Part shown: positions 6,555-13,403 of the stretch, piece by piece
Numbering within the stretch: position 1 is the first letter of the stretch
Layout of the letters: every line of letters begins with the position of its first letter
Assembly: GCA_023451265.1 (NCBI GenBank)
Contig: JAEYAG010000061.1
Span: 1 to 15,754, forward strand
Direction: 5' to 3'
DNA: 15,754 nucleotides
Source: Actinomycetes bacterium
GTDB taxonomy: Bacteria > Actinomycetota > Actinomycetes > Actinomycetales > Microbacteriaceae
Program-made: the position numbers and the translations under genes
Notes under the pieces: model-generated
Databases searched by the model: none
What the model was told of the DNA's origin: nothing
The model's input: only the letters and a program-made list of their open reading frames with translations

Positions 6555-7505
6555 TCACATGTCGGTGGGCGTCCACTCCGAGACGGCGTCGAGCTCGGCG
6601 ACCTCGTCGGCGGTGAGCTCGACGCGGCCGCCGTCGAGGAGGTCCGGAACCTGGGAGAGCTTCGACGCCGAGGCGATGGGGGCGATGACGGTGGGCTTGG
6701 CGCGCAGCCACGCGAGCGCGGTCGCGGCGATCGACACGTTGTGCGCCGTGCCGATGCGCCCCAGCACTTCGAGGATCTGCAGCCCCTGCGGCGTCGCGTA
6801 CTGCGCGGCGGCTGCCGCGCGCGGCGAAGCCTCCCCCTCCGCCTCGGTGGAGCGGTACTTGCCGGTCAAAAATCCCTTCGCGAGCGAGAAGTACGGCACG
6901 AGGCCGAGACCCAGCTCTTCCGCCACCGGGACGATGTCGTCCTCGATCTCACGGTGCACGAGGTTGTAGTGCGGCTGGATCGCGACGGGGACTGCGACGC
7001 CGAGGTCACGCGCGATGCGCACCCACTCGCGGATGCGGTCGGCGGAGTAGTTCGACACGGCGGTGTATCGCACGAGCCCGTCCGAGACGAGCTGGCCGAA
7101 GGCGGTGACGGTCTCCTCCAGCGGGGTCTCGGCATCGTCGAAGTGCGCGTAGTACAGGTCGATCGACTCGACACCGAGCCGCTCGAGCGAGGCTTCGGCC
7201 GCGGCGCGGACGTTCGCGGCCGCGAGGCCCGTGAACTGCGGATGCTGGCTGACCTTCGTCGCCACGGTGACGCCGTCGGGCTTGCGGTCGGCGAGCCAGG
7301 CGCCGATGATCCGCTCACTCTCGCCGCCGGAGTTCCCCGCCACCCAGGCACTGTACGAGTCGGCGGTGTCGATGAAGTTCCCGCCGCCGGCGTGGAACGC
7401 GTCGAGGATGCGGAAGGACTCGTCACGGTCGGCGGTCCAGCCGAACACGTTGCCGCCGAGGGCGAGGGGGAAGACGTCGAGGTCGGTGTGCGCGATGCGG
7501 GTCAT
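6555..7505 (-). CDS. Aldo/keto reductase
   Basis: A 316-residue (alpha/beta)8-barrel oxidoreductase of the aldo/keto reductase superfamily, NADPH-dependent in most relatives. The catalytic tetrad is visible: D46 and Y51 in FIDTADSY, K84 in VATKV, and H121 in YYAHFDD. SNYSADRIREW (151-161) and the C-terminal PIASASKLSQV phosphate-binding stretch (276-286) are also typical. The frame runs to 7613, but the conserved core begins right after the ATG at 7505, so I chose that start; no good ribosome site is seen, so this is moderately certain. It is divergent from a flavin monooxygenase, and the two may share control through the palindrome at 7600-7615. Substrate is unknown. Confidence 0.9.
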   Translation of the reverse strand: MTRIAHTDLDVFPLALGGNVFGWTADRDESFRILDAFHAGGGNFIDTADSYSAWVAGNSGGESERIIGAWLADRKPDGVTVATKVSQHPQFTGLAAANVRAAAEASLERLGVESIDLYYAHFDDAETPLEETVTAFGQLVSDGLVRYTAVSNYSADRIREWVRIARDLGVAVPVAIQPHYNLVHREIEDDIVPVAEELGLGLVPYFSLAKGFLTGKYRSTEAEGEASPRAAAAAQYATPQGLQILEVLGRIGTAHNVSIAATALAWLRAKPTVIAPIASASKLSQVPDLLDGGRVELTADEVAELDAVSEWTPTDM

Positions 7506-7599
7506 GCTCCGATCCAAGCACGCGCCCGCGCCGGGTATTCCGGACGTGACGCCGCGCGTCGGCGCGTGGGCGGACGCCGAGGCGCACGCATGCGAGGCC

Positions 7600-7615
7600 G
7601 GATGCCGCGGCATCC
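7600..7615. promoter_or_regulatory. Perfect 16-bp palindrome in a divergent promoter region
   Basis: GGATGCCGCGGCATCC equals its own reverse complement. It lies about midway between the reductase start (7505) and the monooxygenase start (7658), where an operator serving both would be expected. It is also two inverted copies of the GGATGC word that is frequent throughout the window, so it may be a by-product of that bias. Confidence 0.5.
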
Positions 7616-7641
7616 ATTCACCGGAATGAAACGCGGCGGCG

Positions 7642-7647
7642 TACGGT
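7642..7647 (+). promoter_or_regulatory. Possible -10 box (TACGGT) for the monooxygenase gene
   Basis: TACGGT fits TANNNT and ends 10 nt before the ATG at 7658, which has no Shine-Dalgarno. The spacing would give at most a few leader bases. Confidence 0.35.
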
Positions 7648-7657
7648 TGGCACCGAC

Positions 7658-8683
7658 ATGCAACGCTTCGGAACCCTCTCCTTCGGCCACTACGGCCCCC
7701 TCGGCGGCGGTCGGCAGCTCACGGCCGGCGACATGCTGCACCAGGCCATCGATCTCGCCCAGGGCATGGACGAGCTCGGCGCGAACGGCATCTACTTCCG
7801 CGTGCACCACTTCGCGCGCCAGCAGGCGTCGCCCATGCCGCTGTTGGCGGCGATCGCCGCCAAGACCGAGCGGATCGAGATGGGCACCGGCGTCATCGAC
7901 ATGCGTTACGAGAACCCGCTGTACCTTGCCGAAGAGGCGGCTGCGGTCGACCTCATCTCCGACGGACGGCTCGCGCTCGGCGTGAGCCGTGGCTCACCCG
8001 AGACCGTCGTCCGCGGCTACGAGAAGTTCGGCTACACCGCCGAAGACCCGCGCGGCGCCGACCTCGCCCGCGAGCACTTCGACCTGTTCTGGCGCGCGAT
8101 CGGCGGGGAAGGCATCGCCGAGCGCGACGCGAACTCCCCCTTCGGCGGCGGCAGCGGCCTGCAGCGCATCGAGCCGCACTCCGAGGGCCTGCGCTCGCGC
8201 ATCTGGTGGGGCGCCGGGTCGCGTGACACCGCCGAGTGGGCGGGCCGCATGGGTCTGAATCTCATGTCGTCGACGCTCGTGACCGAAGCCGACGGCCGCC
8301 CCTTCGACATCCTGCAGGCCGAGCAGATCGATCGGTTCCGCGCCGCGTGGAAGGATGCCGGGCACGCCGGCACTCCGCGGGTCTCGGTGAGCCGGTCGGT
8401 GTTCCCCATCACGACCGCCGAGGACGAGCTGTACTTCGGGCACTCGAACGAGGGCGACGGCATCGGCTACATCGACGGCTTCCGCTCGACGTTCGGCAAG
8501 ACGTACGCCGCCTCCCCCGACGTGCTCGTCGAGCAGCTGCAGCAGGATGCCGCGGTCATGTCCGCCGACACCCTCATGCTCACGATCCCGAGCCAGCTCG
8601 GCGTCGCTTTCAACCTGCACATCGTTGAGTCGTTCGCGAAGCACGTCGCGCCCGCGCTCGGCTGGGAGAGCACCCGCGCCTGA
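7658..8683 (+). CDS. LLM-class flavin-dependent oxidoreductase (luciferase-like)
   Basis: A 341-residue FMN- or F420-type TIM-barrel oxidoreductase of the bacterial luciferase-like superfamily, from a different branch than the NtaA-type enzyme at 136-1452. Seen here are FGTLSFGHYGP at the N-terminus, FRVHHFARQQASPMPLLAAIAAKTERIEMGTGVIDMRYENPLYLAEEAAAVDLISDGRLALGVSRGSPE, the standard luciferase-like core, and the IWWGAGSRDTAEWAGRMGLNLMSSTL flavin-phosphate region. It starts at the only sensible ATG and lacks a ribosome site. The neighbouring reductase is divergent, which hints at a shared metabolic role, but neither the substrate nor the flavin type can be read from sequence. Confidence 0.88.
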   Translation: MQRFGTLSFGHYGPLGGGRQLTAGDMLHQAIDLAQGMDELGANGIYFRVHHFARQQASPMPLLAAIAAKTERIEMGTGVIDMRYENPLYLAEEAAAVDLISDGRLALGVSRGSPETVVRGYEKFGYTAEDPRGADLAREHFDLFWRAIGGEGIAERDANSPFGGGSGLQRIEPHSEGLRSRIWWGAGSRDTAEWAGRMGLNLMSSTLVTEADGRPFDILQAEQIDRFRAAWKDAGHAGTPRVSVSRSVFPITTAEDELYFGHSNEGDGIGYIDGFRSTFGKTYAASPDVLVEQLQQDAAVMSADTLMLTIPSQLGVAFNLHIVESFAKHVAPALGWESTRA

Positions 8684-8715
8684 CTGCGCACTGCGGCGCG
8701 AGCCGCGGCCGTCGT

Positions 8716-8781
8716 GAAAGCAGGCGGAATCGACCGAAACCGCCGGTGAGGCGGCGCCCAGCGTCGGTTTCGCCTGCTTTC
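8716..8781 (+). terminator. Very long stem-loop downstream of the luciferase-like gene
   Basis: The outer arms at 8716-8734 and 8763-8781 pair over 19 bases: 11 perfect pairs from GAAAGCAGGCG, then G-U, A-U, A-U, U-G and CGAC/GUCG. The interior carries a second hairpin, CCGCC-GGTGA-GGCGG. It starts 32 nt after the stop codon. No T-run follows. It works as a plausible terminator but is larger than usual, and could be a dispersed palindromic repeat. Confidence 0.6.
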
Positions 8782-8788
8782 GGCACGC

Positions 8789-8807
8789 CTTCCGGCGGGG
8801 CCGGAAG
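8789..8807 (+). terminator. Second stem-loop behind the luciferase-like gene
   Basis: CTTCCGG (8789-8795) and CCGGAAG (8801-8807) form a perfect 7-bp stem with a CGGGG loop, followed by AAA. It lies 7 nt behind the larger hairpin and 44 nt before the next promoter. Confidence 0.5.
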
Positions 8808-8850
8808 AAACACGCCGCCGCGGGGACTGGCGCGGACCGCCGTCGCCGTG

Positions 8851-8856
8851 AATAAT
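8851..8856 (+). promoter_or_regulatory. Candidate -10 box (AATAAT) for a leaderless regulator mRNA
   Basis: AATAAT differs from TATAAT by one base and ends 7 nt before the ATG at 8864. This favours 8864 over the in-frame ATG at 8855, which would overlap the box. Confidence 0.5.
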
Positions 8857-8863
8857 GAGTGGT

Positions 8864-9502
8864 ATGACCACAGGTCGCCCCACGGGGTACAGCGCCATCT
8901 CCAGCTATTCGCGTGTCGAGATCCTCCACCTGGTGCAGGAGCAGCCGCAGCGCACGATCGCCGAGATCGTCGCCGCCACGAAGCTGCATCCGAACACCGT
9001 GCGGGAGCATCTGCAGCGCCTGATCGACGAGGGGTACGTCGTCGCGGCCGCCGAGCACCGCACCACCCGCGGCCGGCCGCGCGTGCTCTACAGCGCCGCC
9101 GACGGCATCGCCGCGACCAGCGCCGTGCAGCGGCGCAAGGTCATCGCCGCCGCCGAGCGCGGCGACCTCATGCGTCGCGTGCTGCCCGGTGAGGATCCCG
9201 AGCTCGCGCCCGACGCCCTGCACCAGGTGGATGCGCTCGTGGAAGATCTCATCGACGCCGGCTTCGACCCGCTCGTGGATGAGCGCGACCTCACGATCGA
9301 TCTCACCCCCTGCGCCCAGGCCACCGCCCAGGCCGCGCACCGCGAGGTGCTGTGCCAGGTGCACCTCGAACTCATGCAGAGCGTCCTCGCCGCCGCGGGC
9401 GGCCCGCTGAGCATCGACGGCATGCGCCCCTCGTGCGACCCGAACGAATGCGTCGTGCAGCTGATGCTCGCCGACGCGGGTCGCGTCCCCACTCCCGCAT
9501 AA
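8864..9502 (+). CDS. SufR/COG2345-like HTH regulator with four C-terminal cysteines, likely redox-sensing regulator of cydAB
   Basis: A 212-residue protein. An N-terminal winged helix spans about residues 15-80 (RTIAEIVAATKLHPNTVREHLQRLIDEGYV, then the wing HRTTRGRPRVLY), matching the ArsR/DeoR-like COG2345 group that includes SufR. The C-terminal part has C150, C164, C191 and C196 (C-x13-C-x26-C-x4-C) in the same area where SufR proteins hold an Fe-S cluster. A metal or Fe-S centre that senses oxygen or redox state is therefore a reasonable inference, not shown. It lies directly upstream of cydAB on the same strand but is separated from it by an intrinsic terminator, so it is transcribed on its own and probably acts at the inverted repeat in the cydA promoter. 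The two ATGs at 8855 and 8864 are alternatives; I prefer 8864. Confidence 0.82.
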   Translation: MTTGRPTGYSAISSYSRVEILHLVQEQPQRTIAEIVAATKLHPNTVREHLQRLIDEGYVVAAAEHRTTRGRPRVLYSAADGIAATSAVQRRKVIAAAERGDLMRRVLPGEDPELAPDALHQVDALVEDLIDAGFDPLVDERDLTIDLTPCAQATAQAAHREVLCQVHLELMQSVLAAAGGPLSIDGMRPSCDPNECVVQLMLADAGRVPTPA

Positions 9503-9506
9503 GCAA

Positions 9507-9536
9507 GGCTCGAGCCCGCCGGGCTCGCGCCTTTTT
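9507..9536 (+). terminator. Intrinsic terminator after the HTH regulator gene
   Basis: GGC-T-CGAGCCC, a GCC loop, GGGCTCG-C-GCC, then TTTTT (9532-9536). The 7-bp inner stem is perfect and three more pairs follow one mismatch. It starts 5 nt after the stop. This is the only hairpin with a clear T-run in the window. Confidence 0.9.
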
Positions 9537-9560
9537 CACGGCCCCCGCCGCTGCGAAGCT

Positions 9561-9589
9561 GTGAGACCACTGGATAGCTTCAGTCTCAC
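9561..9589 (+). promoter_or_regulatory. cydA promoter with -10 inside a 7-15-7 inverted repeat
   Basis: GTGAGAC (9561-9567) and GTCTCAC (9583-9589) are perfect inverted arms whose starts are 22 bp apart, about two helical turns. Between them TAGCTT (9575-9580) fits TANNNT, so transcription would begin near 9587, leaving a leader of about 30 nt. A protein bound to both arms would cover the -10. The upstream HTH regulator is the obvious candidate to bind it. Confidence 0.6.
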
Positions 9590-9618
9590 GAAAGACATCC
9601 CTCTGGGGAAGGACCGCG

Positions 9619-11064
9619 ATGGACTTCTTGGACCCGCTGCTGCTCGCCCGCTGGCAGTTCGGCCTCACGACCCTGTACCACTTCATCTTCGTGCCGCTCA
9701 CGCTCGGGATGTCGCTGTTCGTCGCGATCTTCCAGACAGTCTGGTACCGCACCGGCGACGTGAAGTGGCTGCATCTGACGCGGTTCTTCGGCAAGATCTT
9801 CCTGATCAACTTCGCGATGGGCATCGTCACCGGCATCGTGCAGGAGTTCCAGTTCGGCATGAACTGGTCGAGCTACTCCCGCTTCGTCGGTGACGTGTTC
9901 GGCGCACCCCTCGCCTTCGAGGGCCTCATGGCCTTCTTCTTCGAGGCCACCTTCATCGGCCTGTGGATCTTCGGCTGGAACAAGCTGCCCCGCGGCATCC
10001 ACCTGGCCACCATCTGGATGACCGTCATCGGCACGTGGCTCTCGGCCTACTTCATCCTCGCCGCGAACGCGTTCATGCAGAACCCGCAGGGCTACCAGAT
10101 GTCCACCGAGGGGCACCGCGCCGAGATGGCGAACTTCTGGGAGGTGCTGACCAACCCGGTCGCCCTCACACAGCTGCCGCACACGCTGTCGTCGGCCATC
10201 ATGTTCGCCGCGGGGGTGATGATCGCGGCATCCGCCTGGCACCTCGCGCGGCGCCAGAACGTCGAGATGATGCGCTCGTCGCTGCGGTTCGGACTGTGGG
10301 CGATGATCGCCGGCTTCGTCGCGGTGTTCCTCTCCGGTGACCAGCTGGGGCTCGTGATGGTGCAGACCCAGCCGATGAAGATGGCCGCGGCGGAGGCGAT
10401 GTTCAACTCCGCCTGCGGGGCGGACGCGTCGTTCTCGCTCTTCTCGATCGGCACCCCCGACGGCACCGGAGAGATCTGGTCGCTGCGCGTGCCGTATGTG
10501 CTGGCGTTCCTGTCGACGCACGACTTCAACGGCTGCGTCGAGGGCATCAACGACCTGAACCTGCACTACGCGACCGAGCTGTTCCCGCAGTTCGCCGACC
10601 GCCTGGACGGCAACTTCGCCCCGATCCTCTGGGTGACGTACTGGTCCTTCCGCTGGATGATGGGCTTCGGCCTGCTCGCCACCGCCATCGCGGTCGTGGG
10701 TCTCTGGGTCACCCGCAAGGGCGCGAAGCGCCCCGTCGCCGGCTGGATGTGGAAGATCGCGATCTGGCAGGCACCACTGGCGCTCTTCGGCATCCTCGTG
10801 GGATGGATCTTCACCGAGATGGGCCGCCAGCCGTGGATCGTCTTCGGCCTCATGCTCACCGAGGACGGCGTCTCACCGAACGTGCCGGGCTGGACCGTGC
10901 TCGTCTCCCTCGTGGCCTTCACCCTCATCTACGCGATCCTCGCGGTCGTGGAGTTCGGCCTCATCTTCAAGACCGTCCGTGAGGGACCGCAGCCCCTCCC
11001 CGGCCCCGACGACCCCGACCCGTCCGACCTGCCCGTCGAACATACCCCGTCGACGGTCTACTAG
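9619..11064 (+). CDS. cydA: Cytochrome bd quinol oxidase subunit I
   Basis: A 481-residue, multi-spanning membrane protein that oxidises quinol and reduces oxygen to water with high affinity. Haem ligands are in place: H21 (high-spin b595), H188 in LTQLPHTLSSAI (b558) and M401 in FTEMGRQPW (b558). E101 and E109 match the conserved proton-path glutamates. The quinol loop has QPMKMAAAE (K254, E259). The loop is short, without the long C-terminal insert of the E. coli enzyme (the S-type). AAGGA five bases before ATG is the ribosome site. It is co-transcribed with cydB, 11 bp downstream. In actinobacteria the menaquinol-fed bd oxidase is the backup to the cytochrome bcc-aa3 route under low oxygen. 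Confidence 0.98.
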   Translation: MDFLDPLLLARWQFGLTTLYHFIFVPLTLGMSLFVAIFQTVWYRTGDVKWLHLTRFFGKIFLINFAMGIVTGIVQEFQFGMNWSSYSRFVGDVFGAPLAFEGLMAFFFEATFIGLWIFGWNKLPRGIHLATIWMTVIGTWLSAYFILAANAFMQNPQGYQMSTEGHRAEMANFWEVLTNPVALTQLPHTLSSAIMFAAGVMIAASAWHLARRQNVEMMRSSLRFGLWAMIAGFVAVFLSGDQLGLVMVQTQPMKMAAAEAMFNSACGADASFSLFSIGTPDGTGEIWSLRVPYVLAFLSTHDFNGCVEGINDLNLHYATELFPQFADRLDGNFAPILWVTYWSFRWMMGFGLLATAIAVVGLWVTRKGAKRPVAGWMWKIAIWQAPLALFGILVGWIFTEMGRQPWIVFGLMLTEDGVSPNVPGWTVLVSLVAFTLIYAILAVVEFGLIFKTVREGPQPLPGPDDPDPSDLPVEHTPSTVY

Positions 11065-11075
11065 GAGAAGCTGAC

Positions 11076-12110
11076 ATGGATCTCGCCCACCTCTGGTTCT
11101 TCATCGTCGGAGTGCTCTTCGTCGGCTACTTCGTGCTCGACGGGTTCGACTTCGGCGTCGGGATGTCGCTGCCCTTCCTCGGCAAGGACGAGGTCTCGCG
11201 TCGCCAGGTGATCAACACGATCGGCCCGGTCTGGGACCTCAACGAGACCTGGGTGATCGTCGCCGGCGCCTGCCTGTTCGCGGCCTTCCCGGAGTGGTAC
11301 GCGACGCTCTTCAGCGGCTTCTACCTGCCGCTACTGCTGATCCTGCTGGCCCTCATCGCCCGCGGCGTCTCGTTCGAGTACCGCCACCAGCGCGAGGACC
11401 TCTCGTGGAAGCGCCGGTTCGACGCCATGATCGTCGTCGGCTCGGCCGTGCCGGCCCTGCTGTGGGGTGTCGCCGTCGGCAACATCGTGCAGGGCGTGCC
11501 GATCGACGCGGACAAGAACTTCACCGGGACGCTCTTCACCCTGCTGAACCCCTACGGCCTGTGGGTCGGCGTCACGACGCTGCTGCTGTTCTTCCTCCAC
11601 GGGGTGTACTTCGTCGGTCTCAAGACCGACGGGCAGGTGCACCACGACGCGCAGGCGCTCGGCAAGAAGCTCGCGATCCCGACCGTGATCTTCGCCGCCG
11701 GCACCGTCGTGTGGACCGTCGTGATCGCCGCCGGCCGCGAGGCGCCGCTGCTGTGGGCGGTCATCGCGTGCGGCGTGATCGCCGCCGTCGCCCTCCTGGC
11801 CTCGGTCGTCTTCAACTGGGTCGACCGCGACGGCCGCGCGTTCGCGGCGGGCGCCGTGACGATCGTGTTCGCCGTGCTGACGCTGTGGCTCGCGCTGTAC
11901 CCGTACGTCATGCCCGCCTCCAACGACCCGGCGAACAGCCTCACGATCGAGAACGCCTCCTCGACGCAGATGACCCTCGAGATCATGAGTTGGGCGGCGC
12001 TCGTCTTCCTCCCGCTCGTGCTGGCCTACCAGGCGTGGACCTACTGGATCTTCCGCAAGCGGATCACCCGTGCCGTCATCGAGGAGGCCGAGGTCGCCGA
12101 GGTGCATTGA
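11076..12110 (+). CDS. cydB: Cytochrome bd quinol oxidase subunit II
   Basis: A 344-residue integral membrane partner of CydA. The family signatures are FVLDGFDFGVGM near the N-terminus and GPVWDLNETW, in which the usual glycine after Asp is leucine. Eight or nine hydrophobic segments are apparent, ending in the cytosolic Arg-rich IFRKRITRAVIEEAE tail. The ribosome site AGGAG begins inside the cydA stop codon (TAGGAG), so the two genes are closely coupled. cydDC, which normally follow directly, are absent here and are found 1.3 kb further on past an antisense moaA. The GGATGC/GCATCC word found all over the window is missing from this gene. Confidence 0.97.
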   Translation: MDLAHLWFFIVGVLFVGYFVLDGFDFGVGMSLPFLGKDEVSRRQVINTIGPVWDLNETWVIVAGACLFAAFPEWYATLFSGFYLPLLLILLALIARGVSFEYRHQREDLSWKRRFDAMIVVGSAVPALLWGVAVGNIVQGVPIDADKNFTGTLFTLLNPYGLWVGVTTLLLFFLHGVYFVGLKTDGQVHHDAQALGKKLAIPTVIFAAGTVVWTVVIAAGREAPLLWAVIACGVIAAVALLASVVFNWVDRDGRAFAAGAVTIVFAVLTLWLALYPYVMPASNDPANSLTIENASSTQMTLEIMSWAALVFLPLVLAYQAWTYWIFRKRITRAVIEEAEVAEVH

Positions 12111-12119
12111 CCTCGGCGC

Positions 12120-12156
12120 GGGCGCGGTGCCGGAGCGCGAGCTCCGCGCGGCGCCC
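12120..12156. terminator. Stem-loop between convergent cydB and moaA
   Basis: GGGCGC (12120-12125) can pair with GCGCCC (12151-12156), and GGAGC (12132-12136) with GCTCC (12141-12145) around a GCGA loop. The whole 45-bp gap is taken up by it, and its right arm reaches into the moaA stop codon. A two-way terminator for cydAB and moaA is likely; no T-run is present. Confidence 0.55.
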
Positions 12157-13295
12157 TATCCGCCGATGGCGTTCATGCCGCGGGCGGGCTGTAGGAACGA
12201 CGGATCGTCGATCGCGTGGCCGGGCAGCTTGCCCGCGACACACGCCCGGAGCACGGCATCCACGGCCGCGTCCGTCCCAGCATCCGCCGCGATCCCGGCG
12301 TCAACCTCGGCTCCGGCATCCGCCGCGGCCCCGGCATCCGTCCCGCGCAGCACGGGCAGCAGGTCGTACTCCCCCGTCGAGAACAGGCAGTTGCGCAGCT
12401 GGCCGTCGGCCGTGAGACGCAGCCGGTCGCACTGCCCGCAGAACGGGGCGGTCACCGACGCGATGACCCCGACCGTCGCGGGGCCGCCGTCGAGCGCCCA
12501 CTTCTCGGCGGGCGCGCCGCCGCGTCCGGGCACGGGGGTCAGCGTCCAGCGGGCGCCGAGCGCGTCGAGGATCTCACTGCGGGTGACCATCGAAGCCCGG
12601 TCCCAGGTGTGACCGGCATCCAGCGGCATCTGCTCGATGAACCGCAGCTGCGCGTCGTGTGCGAGCGCGAACTCGACGAGCTCGACGAGATGGTCGTCGT
12701 TGACGCCGCGCATCGCGACGGCGTTGAGTTTGAGGGGGCGCAGGTCGGATGCCGCGGCGGCGGCGATCCCGTCGAGCACATCGTGCAGGCGGTCACGGCG
12801 CGTGAGCGCACGGAACCGGTCGCGGTCGAGCGTGTCGATCGAGATGTTGAGGCGCCGTAGTCCCGCCGCCTGCAGCGGCCCGAGGAGCTCGGCGAGGCGG
12901 ATGCCGTTGGTCGTCATCGCGAGGTCGATCCGCGCACCGCCGGGCGTGCGGATCGCGGCCAGACGCCGCACGACTTCGACGATGTCGGGGCGCAGCAGGG
13001 GCTCACCGCCGGTCAGGCGGAACGTCGTCACGCCGGAGGCCGCGGCGACGCGCGCGACGCGCTCGATCTCGTCGAGGGTGAGGATGCTGGTGCGCGCAAG
13101 CCACTCGTTGCCCTGCTCGGGCATGCAGTACGTGCACCGCAGCGAGCAGCGGTCGGTGAGCGAGATGCGCAGGTCGCGGTGCACGCGGCCGAATCTGTCG
13201 ACGAGCGGATCGCCCGGCCGCCCCGTCTCGTCCGGCGCACTCGCGCGCGGGCTCGGCCGGCGGGGCCGGGTGAGCACGACGGGAACGGCGACCAT
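12156..13295 (-). CDS. moaA: GTP 3',8-cyclase (molybdenum cofactor biosynthesis protein A)
   Basis: A 379-residue radical-SAM enzyme that starts molybdopterin synthesis from GTP. The radical-SAM cluster is C50-x3-C54-x2-C57 (DRCSLRCTYCMP), followed by TFRLTGGEPLLRPD; the second, GTP-binding [4Fe-4S] cluster is C286-x2-C289-x13-C303. The protein ends in the conserved Gly-Gly tail (NAIGG). Between DLLPVLR and the AVLRACVAGKLPGH motif is a low-complexity Ala/Asp/Gly insert (about 319-346) not expected in the family. The frame is open far upstream through cydD, but the ATG at 13295 has a TAACCT box 7 nt before it and marks the end of the divergent region. It stands alone, with no other moa or moe gene in view, and separates cydAB from cydDC. 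Confidence 0.95.
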   Translation of the reverse strand: MVAVPVVLTRPRRPSPRASAPDETGRPGDPLVDRFGRVHRDLRISLTDRCSLRCTYCMPEQGNEWLARTSILTLDEIERVARVAAASGVTTFRLTGGEPLLRPDIVEVVRRLAAIRTPGGARIDLAMTTNGIRLAELLGPLQAAGLRRLNISIDTLDRDRFRALTRRDRLHDVLDGIAAAAASDLRPLKLNAVAMRGVNDDHLVELVEFALAHDAQLRFIEQMPLDAGHTWDRASMVTRSEILDALGARWTLTPVPGRGGAPAEKWALDGGPATVGVIASVTAPFCGQCDRLRLTADGQLRNCLFSTGEYDLLPVLRGTDAGAAADAGAEVDAGIAADAGTDAAVDAVLRACVAGKLPGHAIDDPSFLQPARGMNAIGG

Positions 13296-13302
13296 GACCC
13301 CG

Positions 13303-13308
13303 AGGTTA
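13303..13308 (-). promoter_or_regulatory. Candidate -10 box (TAACCT) for a leaderless moaA mRNA
   Basis: TAACCT on the minus strand fits TANNNT and ends 7 nt before the ATG at 13295. No Shine-Dalgarno is present. Confidence 0.55.
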
Positions 13309-13340
13309 CCCGCCGGGGTCCGCGCCGCCCACCCGGCAGA

Positions 13341-13385
13341 CCGTGGGTATTCACGGCCCTCGCGGCCCCCGCGACCACCCGCGGG
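13341..13385 (+). promoter_or_regulatory. Dyads upstream of cydD in the moaA/cydD divergent region
   Basis: CCGTG (13341-13345) and CACGG (13352-13356) flank GGTATT, and CCCGCG (13368-13373) and CGCGGG (13380-13385) form a 6-bp stem with a 6-nt loop. TATTCA at 13348 is the most AT-rich point and could be part of a -10 for cydD. The cydA arms GTGAGAC/GTCTCAC are not repeated here. Confidence 0.3.
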
Positions 13386-13403
13386 ATCTGCGAGGATCGA
13401 AGG

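Noticed and set aside
7506..7613. Longer N-terminus for the aldo/keto reductase
   Set aside because: Would run through the divergent promoter and palindrome; the conserved barrel begins just after the ATG at 7505.
6423..7985. Plus-strand open frame of 520 codons
   Set aside because: Crosses the aldo/keto reductase gene on the other strand and the start of the luciferase-like gene; low-complexity, Arg-rich product.
8855..8863. Earlier ATG for the HTH regulator
   Set aside because: It overlaps the AATAAT box; the 7-nt spacing to 8864 matches three other genes. Difference is only three residues.
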